DNA of 64,000 nt from Colwellia sp. 39_35_sub15_T18 (GCA_002162675.1 MAAE01000047.1:1-64000), one strand, 5' to 3'. Shown: positions 29,009 to 40,670, counted from the stretch's first letter. The notes: generated from the letters alone by a model not told the origin. Program-made: numbers and translations.

Positions 29009-29731
29009 ATGTATAAAATTATTACACAAACTGACGATTTTGTTGTTGTTTCCAAAAGTGCAGGGGTTAATTTTCATGACGAAGGGGATATTGGCGCTGG
29101 CTTATTTTCTCAGGTCAAAGCCTTCCTTCAAAAACACACCAATACTACTGAGCTTTATCCTGTACATCGCTTAGATAAAATGACTTCAGGGCTGATTATT
29201 TTTGCCACAAACTTAATCAGTGCTCAGCTATTTTCTGAGCTTTTTAAACACCATTTAGTTGAAAAATACTACCTTGCCATTAGCGATAAAAAACCCAATA
29301 AAAAACAAGGTTTGCTCAAGGGAGATATGGCAAAAAGTCGACGTGGTATGTATAAATTAATGCGCAGTATGGAAAACCCCGCCATCACTCAGTTTTTTTC
29401 TTACCCCTTAAATGATAATAAAAGACTTTACTTGTTAAAACCTCATTCAGGAAAAACCCACCAATTAAGAGTGGCGCTTAGTAGTATCGGCGCGCCTATT
29501 ATTGGTGATCCCTTGTATTATTCCCGTTCAAGTAACGATTCAACAGAGCAAGCTAAATTGTTTACTGACCGAGGTTATCTGCACGCTTACGCTTTACGAT
29601 TTGAATTTTCAGGTAAAGTATATGAATTTACCTTACCGCCAAGTGAAGGGCGTTTTTACTTATCAGATAATTTTAATGGCTGTTTAAACGAAATCAAACA
29701 GCCATGGTTGTTAAATTGGCCTAAGATTTGA
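29009..29731 (+). CDS. RluA-family pseudouridine synthase
   Basis: LYPVHRLDKMTSGLIIFA, LKPHSGKTHQLRVALSSIGAPIIGDPLY. Confidence 0.92.
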   Translation: MYKIITQTDDFVVVSKSAGVNFHDEGDIGAGLFSQVKAFLQKHTNTTELYPVHRLDKMTSGLIIFATNLISAQLFSELFKHHLVEKYYLAISDKKPNKKQGLLKGDMAKSRRGMYKLMRSMENPAITQFFSYPLNDNKRLYLLKPHSGKTHQLRVALSSIGAPIIGDPLYYSRSSNDSTEQAKLFTDRGYLHAYALRFEFSGKVYEFTLPPSEGRFYLSDNFNGCLNEIKQPWLLNWPKI

Positions 29732-29797
29732 TAACTAATCCCCTCCAAAGGGCAATAAATTCAATCCAAAGAAAGGCAGCTTAGCTCTACCTATTAC

Positions 29798-31144
29798 TTA
29801 AAGCGAATGCCAAAACACAATCGCGATAGCACTTGGGCAGATAAATTTGGTGTACCACGGCCAAATTTTCCAAAACAAGCCGTGCTCAACATCCTCATTA
29901 CCGAGCTTAATTTCAGCCAGTATACCGCTGCGTTGCCAGATCCAACCGACAAAAACACAACATAGCATGGCAATAAGAGGTTGTCCGTAAACCGTAGAAA
30001 TTGAAATAACCAAACCAAAAAGCACATCAAAATTTAATACAATTAAAGCGCTGAAGATAAAAATACCAAACCCTATTAAGGTGGTGGCTTTTTTCCGTTC
30101 GATATGATGGCGTTCAACCACAAACGAAACAGGCCCTTCTAGCATTGAAATTGATGACGTTAGCGCCGCGATTGACATTAAAACAAAAAAACCAAAACCA
30201 ACAAATAAACCAATAGCGCCCATACCATTAAATAATGTTGGTAGTACATCAAACACTAAGTTGGGGCCTGAAATTAAGGCACCATCATCACTAAAAATGG
30301 CCACACCTTGTGCTTGAGCAACATACATAGACGGAATAATTAATAACCCAGCCAAAAAGGCAATTGAGACATCAATTAAAGTAACTTGCGCACCAAGAGA
30401 CACTAAGTTTTCTGACTTAGAAATATAAGAACCATAAATCACCATCACGCTTGTGCCTAACGACAAAGAAAAAAACGCTTGCCCAAGGGCACTAATCAGT
30501 AAGTCTGGCTCAAATACCCGCGAAATATCAGGATTTAAATAAGCGGCAAAGCCAGCTTTTGAACCTTCTAGCGTAAAAACATAAATAATCAGTAAAATTA
30601 ATAAACCAATCAACATTGGCATTAAGCGTTTAGACCATTTTTCAATGCCTTGTTCAACACCGCGGCGAATAATAGCAATGGTGAGCATCATAAATAACGC
30701 CGTAAAAATTAAATTACGGGCAATAGATTGTGAAGTTAGCCAACTTGACGCTTCATTCAGTCCAAGGAGCGAGGTAATTGGTTCAATGGCATAAGACATC
30801 ATCCAACCCGCTAAAATGCCATAAAAACTTAAAATTAACGTGGCACAAATAATCCCCCCAAAACCAACAACAAAAGCAAACCGCCTTTGTCCTGAATTAC
30901 GTGACATTTTTTCCATTGAGCTCACCGCATTAGCTTGCCCATAGCGGCCGATTAGCAGCTCTGCCATAAAAGCAGGATAAGCTAAACAAAATGCCAGCAC
31001 TAAATATACTAATACAAATGCTGCACCACCATTACTGGCCGTTTGCGTTGGAAAACCCCAAATATTGCCTAGACCAACCGCTGAACCAGCCGCCGCTAGA
31101 ATAAACCCCATACGCGAACTAAAGCCGCCTCTTGCATTATTCAT
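29798..31144 (-). CDS. Neurotransmitter:sodium symporter (NSS) family transporter
   Basis: FSSRMGFILAAAGSAVGLGNIWGFPTQTASNGGAAFVLVYL. Confidence 0.93.
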   Translation of the reverse strand: MNNARGGFSSRMGFILAAAGSAVGLGNIWGFPTQTASNGGAAFVLVYLVLAFCLAYPAFMAELLIGRYGQANAVSSMEKMSRNSGQRRFAFVVGFGGIICATLILSFYGILAGWMMSYAIEPITSLLGLNEASSWLTSQSIARNLIFTALFMMLTIAIIRRGVEQGIEKWSKRLMPMLIGLLILLIIYVFTLEGSKAGFAAYLNPDISRVFEPDLLISALGQAFFSLSLGTSVMVIYGSYISKSENLVSLGAQVTLIDVSIAFLAGLLIIPSMYVAQAQGVAIFSDDGALISGPNLVFDVLPTLFNGMGAIGLFVGFGFFVLMSIAALTSSISMLEGPVSFVVERHHIERKKATTLIGFGIFIFSALIVLNFDVLFGLVISISTVYGQPLIAMLCCVFVGWIWQRSGILAEIKLGNEDVEHGLFWKIWPWYTKFICPSAIAIVFWHSL

Positions 31145-31544
31145 TGATAGATCTCATTATTATGTTCATTATTGCCACTAGTATGACCCAAGTGATAGCA
31201 GCTTAATTTACTTAAAAGTAAACAAAAAAAATAGTGTTATAAAAAATATATTTTGTTGCTAATGTAATTATGCTGTTACAGATTATTGTAAAGTTCATCA
31301 ATAAAATAATAAATGTTTCCTGATTGATTTACCTAAACACATTTAATTAAACTAGCAATGACTGTTCACCTCTGAGCTGCGATGCTGGACTTCATTTCTC
31401 TGTAGTCAATATTTTTAAGCTAAATAAATATAATCACACTTCATTTTTGCTAAATAGCCGCCAAAAAATATATAATATTGATGCTTTATTTCATCAAACA
31501 AGTTATTTTTAATCAACCAAGTCATCATCAAAGGAAGGTCTGTC

Positions 31545-34500
31545 TTGAAACCCCTAACGTTAATCAATAAGTGCTTATTATTTGCTGTTTTTGTTATCTG
31601 CTTTTTGATCTTCTCCACTAGCCTTGTTAACGCTAACAACCTAGCTAAAATAAATAAATCCCCCCCCTTATCTGATTACTTTACTCAGTCGTGGAGCACC
31701 TTAGACGGCCTCCCCCATAACGGTATAAATGCCTTATCACAAACCAATGATGGTTATCTTTGGATTGGTACATGGGAAGGGTTAGCACGCTTTAATGGTA
31801 GAGCATTTAAGGTATTTTCTCGAGGTTCAAAAGTTGGCTTACCTGACTCAGCAGTGAAAAGCCTAGTTGCCACCAAAGCAGGTAAATTATTAGTTGCTGG
31901 TGCTCGCGGTGGTTTATCAGAGCGAGTCAATAAGCTCTGGTCCGCAAAGCCTTTAGCGAGCACTATGATCAATCATGCCATTTACGATAACGAAGGTAAT
32001 ACTTGGTTAGCATTAGAAGGTCGAGGCTTAGTTTATCGGCACCGTGATACGCAACAAGACAGGGTAATAATTGACAACCTTCGTGCCTATAAAATAGCAC
32101 AAGATAACGAAGAGACTGTTTGGGTAGCTACCAGTAAAGGCCTGTTTTCAGTAAAAAACAAAACTTTAGTCCAACATTTTGATAAAAATCACGGTTTACC
32201 CAACGCCCCTGCATATACCGTGGTCTTTACAAAAAACAAACAATTATTAGTAGGCACTCAACAAGGTGTTTATAAGTTTGTTAATGGCTTTTTCAAACCA
32301 TTACATGCGCAACTGGTCAATGAAAGAGTGACCAGTATATTACAAGACGGTGATAATAATATTTGGCTCGGCACCGATAATCACGGTATCTTCAGGCTTA
32401 GTAAAAAAGATTTAGAACAGTTAGATGACCGCAACGGTTTACCCACTAATAAAGTATCAGCGCTCTATCAAGATAAAGAACAAAGTATCTGGGTGGGCAC
32501 CAGTGGCGGTTTATTTCGTTTAAGAGAAGCTCCTTTTATCACCTTAACGAGTAAACAAGGCTTAGCTGGAGACTATATTCGTAGTGTTCTATCTCATTCT
32601 GATGGCAGTTTATGGGTTGGCAGCAGTAAAGGCCTAAATAAGCTGCAAAACAATACCATTAGCACAATAGCAATAGCAATAGCTAACAACAATCAGCAGT
32701 TGTCAGTATTAAGCTTGGCAGAAAATTCACATCAGCAAGTTTTGGTAGGAACATACAATAGCGGTCTTTATAGCGTTATCAACAATAAATTAACACCTTT
32801 ACTGACAACGGAACAAGGCCTGCCCAGTAATGAGATTCGCAGCATATTAGCAGACTCTCATGAAAATATTTGGCTGGGCACGTCATCAGGTTTAGTCAAA
32901 ATACAACCCGATGGCACTCAGGAGCATTTCGATAAACAAAACGGTTTACCGGCAAGCTTTATTATGTCAATTGCCGAAGACAGCCGCGGCACTATATGGA
33001 TTGGTACAGGCAATGGTATCGTTGCTTATAACCAAGGAACTCTACAAACTTATCACCTGCATGATAAATTTGATGCAGAGTACGCTTTTGGCTTTCATAT
33101 TGAACCTAACTCTCTATGGATGACAACAGACAGAGGCTTGATTCATATTGACTTAAACAGTCATAAAATGACCGCAGTGACTAAGGAAAATGGCTTACCC
33201 ATCGACAAGTTATTTCAAGTGGTTATTGATAATAACAACACCTTTTGGTTAACCAGTAATCGCGGCGTGATAAGCGTTACTAGAGCACAAATTAATAATG
33301 TTATTCAAGGTAAAAGTCAAACCGTGCATTATGAGCTATTTGCTGAAGGCGCGGGCCTATTGAGCTCACAAGCAAATGGTGGCTCAACTCCGTCAGCAAC
33401 CCTTCATAAAGATGGCAGTGTCTGGGTTGCGACAGCAAAAGGGGTTGGCCAAGTCAGTCATCAAAGATTACAACGTATGGCTGAAACCGTAATCCCCGTG
33501 GTTATTGAACAGTTTAATGTCGATGGTAAATCTTATCCTATAAATAATTATATAAACATTAAACAGAATTCATTTGCACAGGGTTCGCTTACACAGGATT
33601 CACTTACGCTAGGTTCACTTACACAAGATAATAGAACCCAACAAAAATATCCTGATGATGAGATCAAATTGCCAGCAGGCTCATCGCGCATCACCATTCA
33701 TTATGCTGGTTTGGGGTTTTTACTGGCAAAACATATTGAATATCAAACTCAATTAATTGGTTTTGATATTCAATGGCAAAACAAAGATAACCAAACCTTT
33801 ACTGAGTTTACTAATTTAGACCCTGGCCACTATACCTTCCAAATGCGCGCTAAATATCCTAACGGCCAATGGCAAAAAAATCTGGCCAGCATCAGCTTTA
33901 CTATCATGCCTTTTTTTTGGCAAACCATTTTCTTTAAATTATTTGTGGCACTCAGCTTGTGCTTAGCCCTCTATGCTGTCTATCGCCTTAGAATGGTAAC
34001 TATCGAGCGTGGACAAATAAAACTGAAAAATTTAGTCGCACGGCAAACGATTGACTTACAAAAACAGGCAGAATTATTTGCCTATCAAGCTAATCATGAT
34101 CAGCTAACAGGCCTGTTTAATCGCCGGGCTTTTGATCATTGGTGTAATGAAGACTTTGCGCTGGCAAAAGCAACTCAGCAGCCATTAACTATCGCCATCC
34201 TTGATATTGACAACTTCAAGCATGTCAATGATGAGTTTTCTCATCTAATTGGCGATAAAGTCATTAAAACAGTCGCCGATATTTTACAGCAACTTGTTCA
34301 AAACCATTCACCGCAAACCAAAATAGCGCGATGGGGAGGCGAAGAGTTCACTTTTCTCATTAGTGATAAGAAAACAAAGGCTTATGATTTTTGCGAATTA
34401 GTGCGCGCCAGTATAAAAAACCATGCTTTTGCTAAAATAGCGCCAGATTTAAATATCACGGTAAGCATTGGTTTAACCGATAACAGCGAAGTAATAGAAT

Positions 34501-34664
34501 ACGACAAAATGATTAGCCATGCTGATCAGGCCTTATATTTTGCCAAGAATCATGGTCGTAACCAAGTCAGAATTTATCAAAAAGAAGACAGTGACGATAA
34601 TGAGAAAGTGGGTGAGCGGCTCAGTCAGGTGATGCGAGCAACATCGCGCATCGACAACAATTAA
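31545..34664 (+). CDS. Two-component-regulator beta-propeller sensor with C-terminal GGDEF diguanylate cyclase
   Basis: Repeated IWxGTxxGL propeller motifs, Y_Y_Y region, TM, DQLTGLFNRRAFDHW...RWGGEEFTFL. Confidence 0.92.
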   Translation: MKPLTLINKCLLFAVFVICFLIFSTSLVNANNLAKINKSPPLSDYFTQSWSTLDGLPHNGINALSQTNDGYLWIGTWEGLARFNGRAFKVFSRGSKVGLPDSAVKSLVATKAGKLLVAGARGGLSERVNKLWSAKPLASTMINHAIYDNEGNTWLALEGRGLVYRHRDTQQDRVIIDNLRAYKIAQDNEETVWVATSKGLFSVKNKTLVQHFDKNHGLPNAPAYTVVFTKNKQLLVGTQQGVYKFVNGFFKPLHAQLVNERVTSILQDGDNNIWLGTDNHGIFRLSKKDLEQLDDRNGLPTNKVSALYQDKEQSIWVGTSGGLFRLREAPFITLTSKQGLAGDYIRSVLSHSDGSLWVGSSKGLNKLQNNTISTIAIAIANNNQQLSVLSLAENSHQQVLVGTYNSGLYSVINNKLTPLLTTEQGLPSNEIRSILADSHENIWLGTSSGLVKIQPDGTQEHFDKQNGLPASFIMSIAEDSRGTIWIGTGNGIVAYNQGTLQTYHLHDKFDAEYAFGFHIEPNSLWMTTDRGLIHIDLNSHKMTAVTKENGLPIDKLFQVVIDNNNTFWLTSNRGVISVTRAQINNVIQGKSQTVHYELFAEGAGLLSSQANGGSTPSATLHKDGSVWVATAKGVGQVSHQRLQRMAETVIPVVIEQFNVDGKSYPINNYINIKQNSFAQGSLTQDSLTLGSLTQDNRTQQKYPDDEIKLPAGSSRITIHYAGLGFLLAKHIEYQTQLIGFDIQWQNKDNQTFTEFTNLDPGHYTFQMRAKYPNGQWQKNLASISFTIMPFFWQTIFFKLFVALSLCLALYAVYRLRMVTIERGQIKLKNLVARQTIDLQKQAELFAYQANHDQLTGLFNRRAFDHWCNEDFALAKATQQPLTIAILDIDNFKHVNDEFSHLIGDKVIKTVADILQQLVQNHSPQTKIARWGGEEFTFLISDKKTKAYDFCELVRASIKNHAFAKIAPDLNITVSIGLTDNSEVIEYDKMISHADQALYFAKNHGRNQVRIYQKEDSDDNEKVGERLSQVMRATSRIDNN

Positions 34665-34770
34665 AAATTTACCACGGGGAGAGCCAAAGCCCCCACTACA
34701 CCAAAAACATATCCTTTGTGTCGGTTCGAAGCACCCTCTATGGTGTATCAACGTTCAGTGCTGAACAGTT
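34665..34770 (+). repeat. Degenerate dispersed repeat family copy 2
   Basis: TTTACCACGGGGAGAGCC ... TTGTGTCGGTTCGAAGCACCCTCTATGGTG... weak similarity to the other copies. Confidence 0.5.
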
Positions 34771-34848
34771 ACAATAAGTAAAATGACGGTTGGTCGTTAT
34801 AACCAATACCGTCACTTTTAACAGTTACCGCAGTAATCTCAGTAAATA

Positions 34849-36429
34849 TTACTCTACTTCTGGACGCATGTGCGGGAATAAAATAACGTCCTTAATCGTT
34901 GGTGAGTCTGTAAACAACATCACTAGACGATCAATACCAATACCTTCACCTGCCGTTGGTGGTAAGCCATACTCAAGGGCGCGAATATAATCATCATCAA
35001 AATGCATCGCTTCATCATCACCAGCATCTTTCTCTTCCACTTGCTTTTTAAAGCGTGCTGCTTGATCTTCAGCATCGTTAAGCTCAGAGAAACCATTCGC
35101 TAATTCACGGCCGCCAACGAAAAACTCAAAACGGTCGGTAATAAAAGGATTGTTATCATTACGGCGCGCTAACGGAGAAACTTCCCACGGATATTCAGTG
35201 ATAAAAGTTGGCTGATCTAATAAATGCTCTGCTACTTCTTCAAAAATTTCACAGATATATTTACCTGGCCCCCACACTTTAGCCGCATCTCCTTCTTTAA
35301 CCCCAGCAGCTTTTGCCATGGCCTTGATAGCATCAAAGTTATTTTCAGGGTCACGTAATGCCGCTTCATTAATTTGATGTCTTTCTTCGCTATACTTAAT
35401 AATGGCGTCAACCATAGATAAACGTGTAAATGGTTGACCAAAGTCGTAGAATTTTTCTTCTACCACTTCACCATCAGCATTTTTCACCGTGTTACGAACC
35501 ATGCTTGTGCCCAGTACATCTTGAGCAACCGTACGTAGCATTTCTTCAGTTAAGTTCATCAAATCGTTATAGTCAGCATAAGCTTGATAGAATTCAATCA
35601 TGGTGAACTCTGGGTTATGGCGAGTTGATAAACCTTCATTTCTAAAGTTTCTGTTAATCTCGAAAACACGCTCAAAACCACCAACCACTAAACGTTTAAG
35701 ATAAAGTTCAGGAGCAATACGCAAGTACATATCGATATCTAAAGCATTATGATACGTTTGAAAGGGTTTAGCCGTGGCGCCACCAGGGATAACTTGCAAC
35801 ATTGGCGTTTCAACTTCCATAAAATCACGATCGACGAGGAAACGACGAATGCCATCAACAATTTTTGTGCGCATTTTAAAGGTATTACGCGTGTCTTCAT
35901 TGATGATCAAATCAACATAACGCTGACGATATTTCATTTCTTGATCTGATAAACCATGGAATTTTTCAGGCAACGGACGTAACGATTTAGTTAATAAAGA
36001 ATATTCGTCCATATTAACGTAAAGATCGCCTTTACCTGATTTGTGCAAAATACCTTTTACGCCAACAATATCACCGATATCTAAGCTGCCAGAGTTAGCT
36101 CTAATTTCTTTTTGTACGGTTTTTTCAGCGTAAGCTTGAATGCGGCCAGACATGTCTTGTAGTACCAAAAATGGCCCGCGCTTAGCCATAACTCGGCCGG
36201 CAATAGCATAAGTAACTTGTAAAGCTTCAAGCTCTTCTTTGGTTTTTTCACCATGCTCTGCTTGAATATCTGCCGCTAAATGTTCACGGTTAAAATCATT
36301 TGGAAAACCGTTTGCTGAGCAATTCGAACGAATTTTTTCTAACTTGATACGACGCTCAGCAATAAGTTTGTTTTCATCTTGTGCTGGCGCTTGGCTGTTT
36401 TTTGCATTGTCAGTCATTTTATTTCTCAT
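34849..36429 (-). CDS. lysS: Lysyl-tRNA synthetase
   Basis: Class II aa[49 protein letters not shown]. Confidence 0.97.
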   Translation of the reverse strand: MRNKMTDNAKNSQAPAQDENKLIAERRIKLEKIRSNCSANGFPNDFNREHLAADIQAEHGEKTKEELEALQVTYAIAGRVMAKRGPFLVLQDMSGRIQAYAEKTVQKEIRANSGSLDIGDIVGVKGILHKSGKGDLYVNMDEYSLLTKSLRPLPEKFHGLSDQEMKYRQRYVDLIINEDTRNTFKMRTKIVDGIRRFLVDRDFMEVETPMLQVIPGGATAKPFQTYHNALDIDMYLRIAPELYLKRLVVGGFERVFEINRNFRNEGLSTRHNPEFTMIEFYQAYADYNDLMNLTEEMLRTVAQDVLGTSMVRNTVKNADGEVVEEKFYDFGQPFTRLSMVDAIIKYSEERHQINEAALRDPENNFDAIKAMAKAAGVKEGDAAKVWGPGKYICEIFEEVAEHLLDQPTFITEYPWEVSPLARRNDNNPFITDRFEFFVGGRELANGFSELNDAEDQAARFKKQVEEKDAGDDEAMHFDDDYIRALEYGLPPTAGEGIGIDRLVMLFTDSPTIKDVILFPHMRPEVE

Positions 36430-36459
36430 TACGTATATGTAAATTAATCTTTAATTCTT

Positions 36460-37558
36460 CTATAAACCAGACTTTAAACTGGCTTCTAAAAATTTATCTA
36501 AATCGCCGTCTAGTACTGCTTGCGTGTTGCGATTCTCAACGCCTGTTCTTAAATCTTTTATGCGGCTATCATCTAATACATAAGAGCGAATTTGACTGCC
36601 CCAACCTATATCAGATTTTCCGTCTTCAAGCACTTGCTTGTCTTCATTTTGTTTTTGCATTTCTAGCTCAAACAATTTCGCTTTTAATAGTTTCATCGCA
36701 CTAGCACGGTTTTTATGCTGTGACCTATCACTTTGACACTGTACTACCGCACCCGTGGGGATATGCGTTAAACGAATAGCCGAGTCAGTTTTATTTACAT
36801 GCTGACCACCTGCGCCAGAAGCACGGTAAGTATCGACGCGTAAATCTGCGGGATTAATCTCAATGTCGATATTGTCATCAATTTCAGGATAAATAAACGC
36901 TGAGGCAAACGAGGTATGACGTCGGCCACTGGAGTCAAAAGGTGATTTACGCACTAGCCTGTGCACGCCCGTTTCGGTGCGTAGCCAGCCATAAGCATAG
37001 TCACCACTATATTTAATGGTACAGCCTTTAATACCCGCAACATCACCGTCGGTAACTTCGACCACTTCGGTTTTAAAACCATGCGCTTCACCCCAACGCA
37101 AGTACATGCGCATCAGCATTTCAGCCCAATCTTGCGCTTCTGTACCACCTGAGCCCGATTGAATATCTAAATAACAGTTGTTACCATCTTGCTCGCCTGA
37201 AAACATGCGGCGAAATTCGAGTTTAACTAACAGTGTATCTAAAGCCGCCGCTTCGGTTTGCGCGTCATCAAAAGTATCTTGATCTTCTTCTTCAACGGCC
37301 AACTCAACTAAACCTTCAATGTCTTCACAGCCTGATTCTAACTCAACAATGGTGTTAACTATGGCTTCTAAATCGCTACGTTCTTTACCCAATGCTTGCG
37401 CACGTACTGGCTCATTCCAAACATCAGGTAATTCTAATTCCCGTGACACTTCAACTAAACGTTCTGCTTTAACATCGTAGTCAAAGATACCCCCGAAGTA
37501 GGTCAGCACGTTCACGAATTTCTTTTAATTTATTTAGGATAGGATTTATTTCAAACAT
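36460..37558 (-). CDS. prfB: Peptide chain release factor 2, expressed by programmed +1 frameshift (TGA at 37481-37483)
   Basis: Upstream frame [99 protein letters not shown]. Confidence 0.97.
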
Positions 37559-37701
37559 AAGCCTTCGAACATGAGCCTTCAAAAAAGATAAGTCTGCGAA
37601 ATATATGCACTAGGAGCTTATATTTCAGCTAAAAAATAGTCGGGCATTGTAGCTTAAATAGCCGGGCAAATAAACGCTTTTTTGAGAGGTTAAAGCATGA
37701 C

Positions 37702-37794
37702 TAAAATCCCGCCTACATTGCAATATGCCAGAGCGCGATTAAAATCCCGCCTACGTAACAACATGCTAGAGCACGCTTTAAATTCCGCCTAGAT
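37702..37794 (-). repeat. Three copies of an approximately 38-bp tandem repeat running into the recJ stop codon
   Basis: TAAAATCCCGCCTAC at 37702 and 37740; degenerate TAAATTCCGCCTAG near 37779 overlapping the recJ stop. Confidence 0.7.
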
Positions 37795-39534
37795 GGTAAT
37801 ATGTTTTACCATTAACTGTACGCTACGTTTACCACGAAATTCATTAATATCTAAATGATAAGCAAGCTGTACTTTTTCAGCCTTTAAATTTGGCCAAGCT
37901 TTAATATCAACATTAAAAGCGATGGCATCAAATATTTGCCCTGCTTTTTTCACCACCAATTTCAAGTGTTTTTCGCCAACAATACGTTGCTGAACAAGGG
38001 TGAATTCATCGTCAAATAGGGGTTCAGGAAAATTTTGTCCCCACGGACCGGCATTTCTTAATTGCTCAGCAAATGTCAACGTCATCTCCTGAGCTGATAA
38101 TTTCCCATCACTAAGCAGTACCGATTGTAAGTGCTCCTTGGTTAGCCATTGCTCAGCGACTTTGTTAAAAAGTTGTTGAAACTTATCAAAATCTTGCCCT
38201 TTAATTGACAAGCCTGCTGCCATGGCATGACCGCCAAATTTTAAAATTAAATCAGGGTATTGGCTGGAGATATGCTCTAGTAAGTCACGAATATGTAAAC
38301 CAGAAATAGAGCGAGCCGAACCTTTAATTTCATAATTTTCATCCGTTTCGTCACTGCTATTAGCAAAAACGATACAAGGTCGATGGAATTTCTCTTTTAA
38401 TCGCCCGGCAACAATGCCAATAACACCTTGATGCCAATCTTGTTGATAAAGTGCAATGGCACTTGGCAAGTTATCTTCATTAAAGTTAAGGGATTTAAGC
38501 ACTTGTTCAGCTTCAACTTGCATGCCCTGCTCTATTTCACGACGCGCTTTGTTAAGATCATCTAAATCACGTGCCATAACTCTAGCACTAGCTAAATCAG
38601 GGGCAAGTAAGCAATTTATACCGTAAGCCATATCATCTAAACGACCAGCGGCATTAATGCGTGGCCCTAAAGCAAAGCCAAAATCACTGGCGATCAGTTG
38701 GCTTTGATCTCGCTTGGCAATATCTATTAAGGCTTGAATACCGGGGCGAGTTTGCCCAGCGCGAATTCGCTTTAACCCTTGCGCGACTAAAATACGGTTA
38801 TTGGCATCAAGCGGCACAACATCGGCCACAGTGCCTAAAGCGACTAAATCAAGTAATTGGGCAATATTAGGCTCAGGTATGCCGCGTTTGGTGAAATAGC
38901 CTTGTTCTCGACCATGTTTTCTCAGCGCCAGCATCAAATAAAAAGCCACGCCTACGCCCGCAAGCGCTTTACTTTCGAACTGACAGCCATGTTGATTTGG
39001 GTTAACAATAGCATCGGCGTTTGGCGTTATTTTTCCGGGTAAATGATGATCAGTAACGACGACTTGCAAGCCCAGTTCTTTTGCGCGATTAACGCCAGCA
39101 ATACAGCTAATACCATTATCTACCGTGATTAAAAGCTGCGCCTTTTGAGCGGCGGCAATATCAACAATTTCAGGTGTTAAACCGTAGCCATATTCAAAGC
39201 GGTTTGGCACGATGAAGCTATGATTATGACTGCCAAACATGCTAAGCGCTGACATCATCAAAGCGGTACTCGTCGCACCGTCAGCATCAAAATCACCGAC
39301 AATAACAATGGCGGTGTTATTTTCTATAGCAGGGAGTAAAATTTCACACGCTTGCGTTAAGCCTTTTAATTGCGCGCTATCTGCACTCAGCCCCTGCAAA
39401 TTAGCAACTTGATGATCTAGCTCTTTCGCTGAAGTAACGCCACGACTAGCATAAATTTGCTTAATAATTGCGGGTAAATCATGGGGTAAATGATCATCCG
39501 CAACTAATTCACGGCGAGATATTGTTGTAGTCAT
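37789..39534 (-). CDS. recJ: Single-stranded-DNA-specific exonuclease RecJ
   Basis: IVGDFDADGATSTALMM, VTDHHLPG, GGHAMAAGLSI. Confidence 0.97.
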   Translation of the reverse strand: MTTTISRRELVADDHLPHDLPAIIKQIYASRGVTSAKELDHQVANLQGLSADSAQLKGLTQACEILLPAIENNTAIVIVGDFDADGATSTALMMSALSMFGSHNHSFIVPNRFEYGYGLTPEIVDIAAAQKAQLLITVDNGISCIAGVNRAKELGLQVVVTDHHLPGKITPNADAIVNPNQHGCQFESKALAGVGVAFYLMLALRKHGREQGYFTKRGIPEPNIAQLLDLVALGTVADVVPLDANNRILVAQGLKRIRAGQTRPGIQALIDIAKRDQSQLIASDFGFALGPRINAAGRLDDMAYGINCLLAPDLASARVMARDLDDLNKARREIEQGMQVEAEQVLKSLNFNEDNLPSAIALYQQDWHQGVIGIVAGRLKEKFHRPCIVFANSSDETDENYEIKGSARSISGLHIRDLLEHISSQYPDLILKFGGHAMAAGLSIKGQDFDKFQQLFNKVAEQWLTKEHLQSVLLSDGKLSAQEMTLTFAEQLRNAGPWGQNFPEPLFDDEFTLVQQRIVGEKHLKLVVKKAGQIFDAIAFNVDIKAWPNLKAEKVQLAYHLDINEFRGKRSVQLMVKHITI

Positions 39535-39582
39535 CTTTTTGTCGTCATGTAATGATATAAGCCTAGCTAAACCTAATTATAA

Positions 39583-39695
39583 GTGTATTTATTCAGCTTA
39601 AAATATTTACCACAGAGAGCACCGAGAATAGCAAAGTCTCTGTGTAGGCTCGAAGAGCCCTCTGTGAAGCATAGCGGCTCAGTGGTGAATAGTTT
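39583..39695 (+). repeat. Dispersed repeat family copy 3
   Basis: TTTATTCAGCTTAAAATATTTACCACAGAGAGCACCGAG...CTCTGTGTAGGCTCGAAGAGCCCTCTGTGAAGCATAGCGGCTCAGTGGTGAATAG. Confidence 0.85.
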
Positions 39696-39698
39696 TAA

Positions 39699-40493
39699 TT
39701 ATAAGTTTTCTAATAATTGCTCTAATTTCGCGGGTGGTTGATAGCCAGGTACCATCATGCCGTTAGATAACACAATGGCAGGGGTACCGTTCACCCCAAC
39801 CTGACGGCCGAAATCAAACTCACTTTCAATCGGCTTATCACAAATACGATAAGCAATACTTTGACTATTTTTAGCCGAAGTCATCGCTGCTTTTGGATCA
39901 TCTGCACACCATATTGAACGTAAATCTTTAAAGCCTTGACTATAATCACCTGCTCTGTTTTTTATGCCTGAACGTGGATAAGCTAAGTAACGAAAGGTAA
40001 TACCGCGCGCATTATAATCTGCCATTTGTTTATGCATTTTACGGCAATAACCACAGGTGATATCGGTAAAAGCAGTAACGACATACTTTTCATCTTTCGC
40101 TTTAAAAACGATCATGTCGTCTTTAAACTTTTCCAAACCCTCTAAACGCATGTTAGCCAAACTTTGTTCTGCTAAGTCAGTCACTTCGGTCACTAAGCTG
40201 TAAACTTTACCTTGAATGAAATAATCACCATTATAACTTGCATAAAACAAGCCTTGGTTAGTGATAAGTAACGCTATACCGGGTACAGGTGTTGCTTCAA
40301 CTTTTTCAACGTCTATACCCAATTTGCCTTTAATTTTAGCTTTTAAAAATTCTGCATTTAACTGCGTAGGATCTGATTTTGCTATACTACTTGGCACCAA
40401 TGAATTGTTTGCCACAGCCGACTCATTTACTGAAAAAAACACACTTGCAGCAACAACCGCTAAACCACCGGCAATTAATATTTTCTTAAACAT
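39699..40493 (-). CDS. dsbC: Thiol:disulfide interchange protein DsbC
   Basis: FTDITCGYCRKMHKQMADYNARGITFRYLAYPR; NGTPAIVLSNG; synteny with recJ. Confidence 0.95.
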   Translation of the reverse strand: MFKKILIAGGLAVVAASVFFSVNESAVANNSLVPSSIAKSDPTQLNAEFLKAKIKGKLGIDVEKVEATPVPGIALLITNQGLFYASYNGDYFIQGKVYSLVTEVTDLAEQSLANMRLEGLEKFKDDMIVFKAKDEKYVVTAFTDITCGYCRKMHKQMADYNARGITFRYLAYPRSGIKNRAGDYSQGFKDLRSIWCADDPKAAMTSAKNSQSIAYRICDKPIESEFDFGRQVGVNGTPAIVLSNGMMVPGYQPPAKLEQLLENL

Positions 40494-40670
40494 AGTTAAT
40501 TTTCCTAAATTTACTTCAATCTTTAGTTATCTAGACAATGTAGACCGTTTTATTGCCAATGAAATTACAGTCGTTATGATAACTTTGCAACAATAAATTG
40601 AATTGTACTAAATGCTTTTGCTAAAATCGCCCTCAAATATGTTTCCAATCATTATAATCAGGAAATTTTC

